Below are positions 57,871 to 64,000 of a DNA stretch of 64,000 nucleotides, piece by piece. Source of the DNA: Opitutia bacterium (lineage in GTDB: Bacteria > Verrucomicrobiota > Verrucomicrobiae > Opitutales > Opitutaceae); NCBI GenBank assembly GCA_947442255.1, contig CANEVO010000001.1:90849-154848 (forward strand), read 5' to 3'. Each line of letters opens with the position of its first letter. Position 1 is the first letter of the stretch. The position numbers were made by a program, and so were the translations under genes. The notes under the pieces are model-generated. The model did not search any database. It was given only the letters and a program-made list of their open reading frames with translations, and was not told the origin of the DNA.

Positions 57871-58988
57871 GGCGCGGGGCGTGAGGACAGCGTTTGCAGC
57901 AAATCGAGGTAGGCGGCAACTTGTCGCTCGGGATCGAATGTCAGGCGGGCGTAAGCCCGGGCCTCGGCGGCCCGCGCGGGTCGGGTCGCCGCTGAGTCGG
58001 ATATCAGGCGCAGGAGCCGGGTGCGAAAAGCTTCGTGCTCGTGGCGGGCAATCGCCCAGCCGGTGCGGTCGGGCACAAAACATTCGCGGACGCCCTGGGC
58101 CTCGAATGCGACCGCCGGCAGGCCGTGCGCCTGAGCCTCGATCAGAAAATTCGAGAGCGCTTCGCTCCACGAGGCATGAACGGCGACGTCGGCGGCGGCG
58201 TAAAGTGCGGAAGGATCGCGGTGAAAACCTGGGAATTTCACGCGGGCGTTGAGATTTTTTGCCGCGGCGAGTTGTGCGCAGGCTTTTCGGGCGGGTCCGT
58301 CGCCGGGGAGCCAGAGCTGCCAGTCGGCGCCGGTGGGGAGGCCGGCGGCGATTTCGATCAGCTCGCGTTGATTTTTTTCCGGTCGAAACATGGCCACGCA
58401 GAGCAGCACCGTGGTCGTGTCCGTGGCCCCCTGTTCCGCGCGAAGCGTCGAACGGCGGGAATACGATGCCTGGTCCGGCACGTCTGCGGGCGAAAAAACC
58501 AGCGAGTTGTGAATGACCGAGATTTGCTCCGGCGGAACGAGATGCTGCCGGACCAGCGCGGCGCGGGCTTCGTGGCTGTTGGCCACGACGTGCCGCACCG
58601 CGCCCAGCGAACGCCGGAAAAGCCAGGGGAGTTTCTTGCCCGTTCGCATGGTGCCCACCACCGCGGTTTGCGGCCACCGATGCCGGAGTCCCCGGACGAT
58701 GAAGCGGCCGTAACAGTTGGCCATGCGGCCCATCAACAGGATGATGGCGGGATGCAAACGGGCGGCGGCGCGGGTGAGTCCCGGGGCGAACCAATCAAGT
58801 CCGGTGTCAAACGGTTGCAGCGCCTGCCGCTGCACGCCGGGCGCAACCGTGGTTTCGAGCGGTCCGCCGGGGCGAAACGTGAGCAGCGTCACGGGATGGC
58901 CGGCGGCGGCGAATGCGTTGGCCAGTAGTACAGCCTGCCGTTCGGTGCCACCGCTCCGCAGGAAATCTTGCACGATTAGAATTTTCAT
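57867..58988 (-). CDS. GT4-type glycosyltransferase
   Basis: 373 residues with the two-domain GT-B layout. The N-terminal half starts KILIVQDFLRSGGTERQAVLLANAFAAAGHPVTLLTF, with the GG-E loop typical of GT4 enzymes. The C-terminal half holds the sugar-nucleotide region with LLCVAMFRPEKNQRELIEIAAGL, LWLPGDGPAR, VKFPGFHRDPSALYAAADVAVHASWSEALSNFLIEAQAHGLPAVAF. It retains the E-x7-E-like SEALSNFLIE motif. It would transfer a sugar from a nucleotide donor to a lipid or glycan at the cytoplasmic face of the membrane. It is first in a tightly packed unit with deoR and uvrA. Confidence 0.92.
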   Translation of the reverse strand: MKILIVQDFLRSGGTERQAVLLANAFAAAGHPVTLLTFRPGGPLETTVAPGVQRQALQPFDTGLDWFAPGLTRAAARLHPAIILLMGRMANCYGRFIVRGLRHRWPQTAVVGTMRTGKKLPWLFRRSLGAVRHVVANSHEARAALVRQHLVPPEQISVIHNSLVFSPADVPDQASYSRRSTLRAEQGATDTTTVLLCVAMFRPEKNQRELIEIAAGLPTGADWQLWLPGDGPARKACAQLAAAKNLNARVKFPGFHRDPSALYAAADVAVHASWSEALSNFLIEAQAHGLPAVAFEAQGVRECFVPDRTGWAIARHEHEAFRTRLLRLISDSAATRPARAAEARAYARLTFDPERQVAAYLDLLQTLSSRPAP

Positions 58989-59029
58989 TGCGCGGCGCTC
59001 GAACGGGTTGGAAATTGGGGCCTTACGTA

Positions 59030-59440
59030 ATGAACTCGGCGATGCTGCAACTGCTGGCGAGGTGGATCGTGCTCGCGCTGGGCGTGATGCTGGCGACGAA
59101 AATCGTTGCCGGAATCACGTGTGAAGACGGGATGACGCTGGTCGCGGTCGTTCTACTCTTGAGTTTATTTAATGCGATTCTCAAGCCGCTGCTGGTCCTG
59201 TTCACACTGCCGTTCATCATCGTGACTATGGGGTTGGGGGTGGTGGTGATCAATGCCTTGTTGTTCCTGTTTGTGGGTGAGATCGTGAAAAGGTTTCACG
59301 TTGCCGGATTCTGGCCGGCGCTCGGCGGGTCCGTGGTGGTGAGTATCACAAACCTGCTCGTGAGTTCGTTGATGCGGGGCGGCAAGACGAAACCTCCGGC
59401 GCCGCCGCCTCGCAAACCCGACGACGTGATCGATATCTGA
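59030..59440 (+). CDS. Holin-like membrane protein (DUF360 / phage holin 4_2 type)
   Basis: 136 residues with four membrane segments: WIVLALGVMLATKIVAGI, TLVAVVLLLSLFNAILKPLLVLFTLPF, FIIVTMGLGVVVINALLFLFVGEIV, and GGSVVVSITNLLVSSLM. The NAILKPLLVLFTLPF segment is the mark of the DUF360/YvlD-type holin-like family. A proline-rich cytoplasmic tail (KPPAPPPRKPDD) follows. No other phage gene is present, so it is a chromosomal membrane protein of unknown role. The start at 59030 was chosen over upstream codons that would overlap the divergent glycosyltransferase. Confidence 0.88.
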   Translation: MNSAMLQLLARWIVLALGVMLATKIVAGITCEDGMTLVAVVLLLSLFNAILKPLLVLFTLPFIIVTMGLGVVVINALLFLFVGEIVKRFHVAGFWPALGGSVVVSITNLLVSSLMRGGKTKPPAPPPRKPDDVIDI

Positions 59441-59524
59441 CGCGCGAATGAGCGGATGCGCCGCCGGTGGGAAGAGATTTCAAATTGCATTTGACGGTTT
59501 CCGGCCGCGTGCGACGGTGGCCAA

Positions 59525-60931
59525 ATGGCTGAAACTGCGGAATACGATCTCATCGTCATTGGAGGTGGACCCGCCGGTTACGCGGGTGCAATTCGCGCCG
59601 GGCAACTGGGCCGGAAAGTCGCGTGCATCGAGTCGGAACGCGCCGGTGGCACGTGCCTGAACTGGGGTTGTATTCCGACCAAGGCGCTGCTCAAAAGCGC
59701 CGAATTTTACCGGTCACTGGCCAAGGCCGAATCGTTTGGGGTCGTCGCAAAGGACACGGGCTTCGATTTTGGCAAGGTGATGGAACGCTCGCGGAGCGTG
59801 GCCGGGCACATGGCCAAGGGGATCGAGTTCCTTCTTCGGAAGAACAATGTCGATTATTTTGTCGGCCGGGCGCAGGTCACGGTGCCGGGCATCGTGGAAA
59901 TCACGGACGGCGCGGAGAAGGGAAAGTTTTTCAAGACGAAGAACGTGCTCCTGGCAACGGGGGCGAAACCCCGGCGTCTGCCCGACGTGCCGGTCGACGG
60001 CGAGCGGGTGATGACGTCGCGGGAGGCCCTGATGCCCCGGAAATCGCCCCCGAAATCGATCGTGATCATCGGGGCGGGCGCAATCGGGGTCGAATTTGCC
60101 TATTTTTTCAACGCCTTCGGTACGAAGGTGACGCTGGTGGAGATGCTCCCGCAGATCGTGCCGGTGGAGGACGAAGAAATCGCGAAGGGTTTGCACCGCT
60201 CGTTCGAGAAACAGGGGATCACGGTGCACGTTGGCACCAAGGTGGAAAATGTGCGGGTCCAGAAAGACCGGGTGAAACTCACCCTAGTGAAAAGCGGGGA
60301 ACCCAACGTCCTCGAACTCGAGGCCGAAACCTTGCTGGTTGCGATCGGCCTTGTGCCCAACCTCGAAGGCGCGGTGTCGTCGAAACTGAAGCTCGAACTC
60401 GATCGCGGTTACCTGAAGGTGAACGAGAACTACGAGACTAGCGTAAAGGGCGTCTACGGTGCCGGCGATATCATCGGCCCGCCCTGGCTCGCGCACGTGG
60501 CGACTTTTGAGGCCACCAACGCTGTCAACGCTATGTTCGGCCACCACCACGCGGGCCGGGTTAAAATCTTTCCGGGAGCGACGTATTGCCAGCCGCAGAT
60601 CGCCAGCGTCGGCCTGACCGAGAAAGCCTGCAAAGAAAAAGGCCTGGCCTACAAAGTGGGCAAGTTTCCCTTCACGGCGTCAGGCAAGGCGGTGGCCGCG
60701 GGCGATGCCGAGGGTTTCGTCAAAGTCGTCAGCGACGCGAAGACCGGCGAGATTTACGGCGCGCACATCCTCGGCCACGAGGCACCGGAATTAATCGCGG
60801 AATACGTGCTCGCGATGAACCTGGAGGCAACGGTCGACGAAGTACACAAGTCGATCCACGCTCACCCGACGCTGAGCGAGGCCCTGATGGAGGCGGCGGC
60901 GGCGACGGTGGGCGAGGCGATTCACATTTGA
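59525..60931 (+). CDS. lpdA: Dihydrolipoyl dehydrogenase
   Basis: 468 residues, flavoprotein disulfide reductase. It has the FAD motif LIVIGGGPAGYAGAIRAGQLG, the redox disulfide GGTCLNWGCIPTKALL, the NAD motif IVIIGAGAIGVEFAYFF, the second FAD motif GVYGAGDIIGPPWLAHVA, and the C-terminal HAHPTLSEALMEAA with the catalytic His-Glu. It is the E3 component of 2-oxoacid dehydrogenase complexes and the glycine cleavage system. No E1/E2 genes are near, which suggests one shared E3. Full length and intact. Confidence 0.95.
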   Translation: MAETAEYDLIVIGGGPAGYAGAIRAGQLGRKVACIESERAGGTCLNWGCIPTKALLKSAEFYRSLAKAESFGVVAKDTGFDFGKVMERSRSVAGHMAKGIEFLLRKNNVDYFVGRAQVTVPGIVEITDGAEKGKFFKTKNVLLATGAKPRRLPDVPVDGERVMTSREALMPRKSPPKSIVIIGAGAIGVEFAYFFNAFGTKVTLVEMLPQIVPVEDEEIAKGLHRSFEKQGITVHVGTKVENVRVQKDRVKLTLVKSGEPNVLELEAETLLVAIGLVPNLEGAVSSKLKLELDRGYLKVNENYETSVKGVYGAGDIIGPPWLAHVATFEATNAVNAMFGHHHAGRVKIFPGATYCQPQIASVGLTEKACKEKGLAYKVGKFPFTASGKAVAAGDAEGFVKVVSDAKTGEIYGAHILGHEAPELIAEYVLAMNLEATVDEVHKSIHAHPTLSEALMEAAAATVGEAIHI

Positions 60932-61020
60932 GCTGAGGCGGCTTGATGGCGGAATTCCGAACCGGGTTGGAATCGACCCGCCGGCGCGGGCGACAACCGG
61001 CAACGCCGCAGACCTCCTGG

Positions 61021-62778
61021 CTACTTTTTCTTCTTCTTGCTGAACCGTGAGGCTGTCCGGCCGGTCGGCAGGGCCCCATCGGAAGCCATTTCCTTAAGCA
61101 AGCCAGAGAGGTATGGAATCAACTGCTTTTTACGGCTGACCACTCCCGGCATGTCGAAGATTTCATCTTGCTCCACGTGCGGGTAGCCGATGCGCCGGAT
61201 GAGCCCCGCATCGCCCTTCACCAGCAGGAGCGAATTTTGCGTGTTGATGTCGGTGATGAGCAGCGCGGCAAAGGTCAGGCGTTCGTCGTCGCGCAGGTCC
61301 TGCACGGCCTGTGCGATGGGTTTAGCGTGCTGCCAGAAATTGCCAAAACCGAGTTCCTCAACCTGCGAAACGGCGAAGCGCACGCCTTCCTCCTCGTAGA
61401 TCTTGAAGTCGGAGCGTACGACTTTGTCGGGTGCACTGGCGAGTATGACCGAACCGGAGTTGAAGATCTGGTCCGAGAGCTCCTTCGAGTTCACGCCGGA
61501 TATTTCCGCCAGCCAGGCAAGCAGGATTGCGTCCTTCCCGGTCGTGGTCGGGCCGTTGAGATGCAGGGTATCGGAGATGAGCCCGGACATCATGATACCC
61601 GCAATTTCCGGCGACGGCTGCAAATTGTCGCGGCGGAAGAGATCAGCCACGATCGTGCACGTCGATCCGACCGGTTCATTGATGAAGAGAATGGGCTGCG
61701 CCGTGTGCAGCGCGCCGATCCGGTGGTGGTCGATGATCTCTGCGATGGTGACTTCCTCGGCCCCCGGCACAGCCTGGGAGAGCTCGTTGTGATCGACGAG
61801 CACGAGACGGGTTTTCACCGGCTTGAGAATGTCACTCTTCGTGAGAATTCCGGTGAGCACGCCCTCATCGGTTGCGACCAGAAGCGCATGGGTGGACCCG
61901 GAGCCGAAATTCTTCCGGATGTCTGTAATACGCACGTCGGCGGAGACGGTGTTGAATTTGCGCTCGATCACGCGTTCGATCGTCGAGGCGGTGCGGACGA
62001 CCCAGGCGCTGGTGGCCGAATCGTACGGGCTGATGATGAGGCTGACGCCCTTGGCCTTCGCCAGCGCCACGGTCTCAGCATCGACATCGAGGTTGCTCGT
62101 GATGATGAGCCCGCGGATTCCGAGCTCGATGGCCCGGCGTTGGATGTCGCGCCGGTCGCCGACGATGACCAGCGACTGGCGGGCGGGAATATTTTCGCGC
62201 TCGGAGATGGTCCAGAACGTCCGGATGTCCATGGTGCCGAGCCGGACATAAAGTTCTTCCACCACGTTTTCTTCGGCGAGATGGACGGCGCGGGCGCGGA
62301 GGGCCCGGACAATGTTGGCCAGCGAGGTGTTCACCTGTCGCATCAGGCGGGGCTCGCTGACACGCGGAGTAAAAACGCTGCCGAGATGGGCGATCGAGAC
62401 GGTGCCGATGAGCCTTCCGTTCAGCCCGGTGACGGGAAGGATGCGGACTTCGTGACGATCGATGAGTTCCAGCGCTTCCGCGCAAGTGGCGTTTTCTGAA
62501 ACGGAGACGACACTCGGCGTCATCAGGTCGTGGACGCGAGGCGATACGTCGCTCAGGTAAAGCGGCAGGGGCTGGCGAAAACGTGCGAGAATGGTGTCAA
62601 TTCGTGCGTTGGTGTTGCCGCAGCGGGCAGCGATGTAACCCCGCTCGCCGCGGGCTTCCTTGTAGGCAGCATAGGCGATGGCGGAGCAAATCGCGTCGGC
62701 GTCGGGATTGCGGTGACCGACGACATAGGTCGGTGGGCGCAGGGCGCTGGAGGGCTCAGGACGGGCGGCGGACGGCAT
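61021..62778 (-). CDS. ppaC: CBS-type manganese-dependent inorganic pyrophosphatase (family II)
   Basis: 585 residues, against about 310 for simple family II enzymes. The DHH domain is split: the N-terminal part has GHRNPDADAICSAIAY, and the later part has LVLVDHNELSQAVPGAEEVTIAEIIDHHRIG and STCTIVADLF. Between them lie a first CBS domain (VHDLMTPSVVSVSENATCAEAL, EVRILPVTGLNGRLIGTVS), a DRTGG-like domain (SLVIVGDRRDIQRRAIELGIRGLIITS) and a second CBS (STHALLVATDEGVLTGILTKSDIL). A DHHA2 domain follows. It hydrolyses pyrophosphate; in known CBS-DRTGG enzymes adenine nucleotides or diadenosine polyphosphates control activity. The C-terminus is an unusual basic tail ending in five lysines. Confidence 0.93.
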   Translation of the reverse strand: MPSAARPEPSSALRPPTYVVGHRNPDADAICSAIAYAAYKEARGERGYIAARCGNTNARIDTILARFRQPLPLYLSDVSPRVHDLMTPSVVSVSENATCAEALELIDRHEVRILPVTGLNGRLIGTVSIAHLGSVFTPRVSEPRLMRQVNTSLANIVRALRARAVHLAEENVVEELYVRLGTMDIRTFWTISERENIPARQSLVIVGDRRDIQRRAIELGIRGLIITSNLDVDAETVALAKAKGVSLIISPYDSATSAWVVRTASTIERVIERKFNTVSADVRITDIRKNFGSGSTHALLVATDEGVLTGILTKSDILKPVKTRLVLVDHNELSQAVPGAEEVTIAEIIDHHRIGALHTAQPILFINEPVGSTCTIVADLFRRDNLQPSPEIAGIMMSGLISDTLHLNGPTTTGKDAILLAWLAEISGVNSKELSDQIFNSGSVILASAPDKVVRSDFKIYEEEGVRFAVSQVEELGFGNFWQHAKPIAQAVQDLRDDERLTFAALLITDINTQNSLLLVKGDAGLIRRIGYPHVEQDEIFDMPGVVSRKKQLIPYLSGLLKEMASDGALPTGRTASRFSKKKKK

Positions 62779-62825
62779 GTTGGTGGCGGAAAATGGACGG
62801 CGGAGGCCGGTGGTGGAAAGCGGGA

Positions 62826-62856
62826 AATAAAAAACCCGGCCGCGAATGCGACCGGG
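62826..62856 (-). terminator. Rho-independent terminator of the pseudopilin gene
   Basis: On the minus strand, CCCGGTCGC-ATTC-GCGGCCGGG (9-bp stem with one T-G pair) is followed by TTTTTTATTT, 28 bases after the pseudopilin stop. It also isolates the pyrophosphatase gene downstream. Confidence 0.85.
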
Positions 62857-62883
62857 CGCAGCCGAGGAATCTTGGTCCCCGGC

Positions 62884-63648
62884 TCAGGGGCCGCGGGTCG
62901 CGGCGGTTCCGGTAGCGCGACCGATGATCGTACCGGCGCCGGTCCCGGTCGGAGGCACGCCATAGATGAAGCCCGTCAGGGGCACGGCTTGCTGGATACT
63001 GTTCGTTTTTCGCGCGCTATTATTCGAAGTAAAAATGCCCGCAGTGGCGTTCGCACCGGTGGTGCTGTAAAAAGCGACGTTGCCGCCGAGGAAGCCGACG
63101 TAGCCACCGACGTCCTTGTAGACGCCGCTCGTGAGGCTCCATGAGCCGGTGGTTTGCAGGCCCCGGGTCCAGACGAGCGGGATCGCGGCACCGTCACTCA
63201 TCTTGACCCCGCTGGCAAATTCCCAGGCGAGCGACTTGCCCGCGAACGTCGTATCGAGGGTGCGCTTGGTGGCATCGGTGGTATTCAGGATGGAAACGGG
63301 ATACGTGCCGGCGAAGAAGGGATCGCTCTTGGAAAACCAAAACGTAGCATCGGTCAGGATGTTGTTGCGGGCAAGAATGCCAGGCCACAGTAGCGCCTGG
63401 GTGGCGTTGGTCAGGACCGTCGCGGGGATGGTCCTGAGATCGGGCAGCCGGTCGTTGTTATCGCCGGCATAGATCTGAGCCGCCTTGATTATTTCCCGCA
63501 AGTTGTTCGAGTCGACCGCGCGTTGGGCTTTTTCACGGACCGTGCCCACGGTCGGAATGATGATGGCCGCAAGAATACCAATGATTGCGATGACCGTCAG
63601 GAGCTCGATGAGAGTGAATCCTGCGGTCCGGCCGGATGGGTGGCGCAT
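62884..63648 (-). CDS. Type II secretion/type IV pseudopilin-like protein
   Basis: 254 residues from the ATG at 63648. A short basic leader (MRHPSGRTAG) is followed by the prepilin peptidase site and N-terminal helix FTLIELLTVIAIIGILAAI, with the conserved Glu at +5. The rest is a long C-terminal domain with AGDNNDRLPDLRTIP and FLGGNVAFYS, the H-G-N type ending common in Verrucomicrobia and Planctomycetes pseudopilins. It would be membrane-inserted, cleaved and methylated by a prepilin peptidase encoded elsewhere. Two more in-frame ATGs at 63657 and 63666 are created by a 9-base tandem repeat, and another lies at 63735, so the exact start is uncertain. Confidence 0.88.
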   Translation of the reverse strand: MRHPSGRTAGFTLIELLTVIAIIGILAAIIIPTVGTVREKAQRAVDSNNLREIIKAAQIYAGDNNDRLPDLRTIPATVLTNATQALLWPGILARNNILTDATFWFSKSDPFFAGTYPVSILNTTDATKRTLDTTFAGKSLAWEFASGVKMSDGAAIPLVWTRGLQTTGSWSLTSGVYKDVGGYVGFLGGNVAFYSTTGANATAGIFTSNNSARKTNSIQQAVPLTGFIYGVPPTGTGAGTIIGRATGTAATRGP

Positions 63649-63667
63649 AAGGGGCATAAGGGGCATA
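63646..63667. repeat. Tandem 9-bp repeat giving three in-frame start codons
   Basis: On the minus strand the unit ATGCCCCTT is repeated twice and followed by ATGCGCCAC, which places ATG codons at 63666, 63657 and 63648 in the pseudopilin frame. Gain or loss of a unit keeps the frame and changes only the leader length by three residues. Confidence 0.7.
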
Positions 63668-63794
63668 AGGGAATGGGGAACGACGGAAAGACGCGGGCGA
63701 CGGAATGAACAGTTTGGGCGAAAAAACGGCAGCACAAGCAGATTTTCCCTGCGTCGGACTCGACAAAACTTTTACACAATTGTAGGCTGGCTCG

Positions 63795-63836
63795 ATGAAG
63801 ATTTACATCGATGGCAAGTTCGTCGACGAAGGGTGA
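63795..63836 (+). pseudogene. Remnant of a branched-chain-type aminotransferase N-terminus
   Basis: ATG at 63795 reads MKIYIDGKFVDEG and then TGA. This is the normal N-terminus of class IV aminotransferases of the IlvE type, which go on with D-A-K-V-S-V-F-D-H-G. Nothing of the following sequence is found in any frame to the end of the window. I read it as the 5' scrap of a gene whose body has been deleted or moved. The match is only 13 residues, so this remains tentative. Confidence 0.4.
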
Positions 63837-64000
63837 GCGAGTCCCGAAAACTGGGCTAGGTGGAGTGTTAGTCTTTGGCTCGGGTTGATGTGATGACTGC
63901 GGTGGCGGTTGGCAATTCCAAGCGGAGGGATGGACCGGCTTGGCGGCCCGGCCCGGAGCTTGGGATTGGTAAAGATTTTTCCGCGACGAAGCGGTGCGGA
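63837..64000. other. No recognisable gene
   Basis: The last 164 bases contain no ORF with family similarity, no tRNA and no terminator. A gene starting beyond the right edge may use this as its upstream region. Confidence 0.5.

Noticed and set aside
59030..59440. Prophage, because of the holin-like gene
   Set aside because: The protein belongs to the chromosomal DUF360 holin-like family, and there are no phage structural, integrase or lysis genes around it.

Overview
This GC-rich, gene-dense window most resembles a member of the Verrucomicrobiota, probably close to Opitutaceae. The clues are a secreted PVC-type dehydrogenase with HEAT repeats and a C-terminal CxxCH heme domain, a single-chain UvrA of double length, a pseudopilin with the usual FTLIELL(T)VIAIIGILA start, a PQQ dehydrogenase beside a lipoprotein sugar isomerase and a DUF4159-like protein, a secreted FG-GAP protein, and few clear Shine-Dalgarno sequences. 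This assignment is inference from gene content; the window has no rRNA gene and I found no tRNA gene.

Layout. 1-4835: end of a TolC-like efflux gene, an AsmA-like envelope protein and yqeY. 4872-6963: a membrane spermidine-synthase-like gene with three frameshifts. 7164-11861: ffh, an Lrp/AsnC regulator with its aminotransferase partner, and der. 11902-17158: a beta/gamma-crystallin plus DUF4214-like secreted protein, two catabolic-type oxidoreductases, an HTH-metallohydrolase fusion, an AT-hook protein and a class IV aminotransferase. 17216-24306: a housekeeping block (moeB-rhodanese, ruvX, truA, comF-like, accD, folC, purA-like). 24715-25664: a 32-residue lysine-rich peptide and an unknown protein. 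25704-41559: accessory, mostly exported functions (sugar isomerase, DUF4159, PQQ dehydrogenase, esterase, FG-GAP/propeller protein, APC permease, Tat metallohydrolase, exported methyltransferase, PVC dehydrogenase). 41654-51123: metY, prfC, rlmI and eno mixed with decayed genes. 51163-62778: uvrA/deoR/glycosyltransferase operon, holin-like protein, lpdA and a CBS-type pyrophosphatase. 62884-64000: a pseudopilin and a tiny aminotransferase remnant.

The most striking property is the contrast between housekeeping and accessory genes. Housekeeping genes, including the 5.9-kb uvrA, are open throughout. At least nine accessory genes are broken by nonsense mutations (three, all at Trp codons), frameshifts, an in-frame internal deletion of an APC permease, a small deletion in a cytochrome, or truncation. 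This fits ongoing loss of extracytoplasmic catabolism and respiration functions, although assembly error must be excluded for the one-base indels.

Other unusual points are an acetyl-CoA carboxylase beta subunit (AccD) that has lost all four zinc-ribbon cysteines, a long divergent PurA, the 32-residue basic peptide gene with a strong terminator, and the crystallin-DUF4214 fusion. I saw no CRISPR array, insertion sequence, prophage or defence island.
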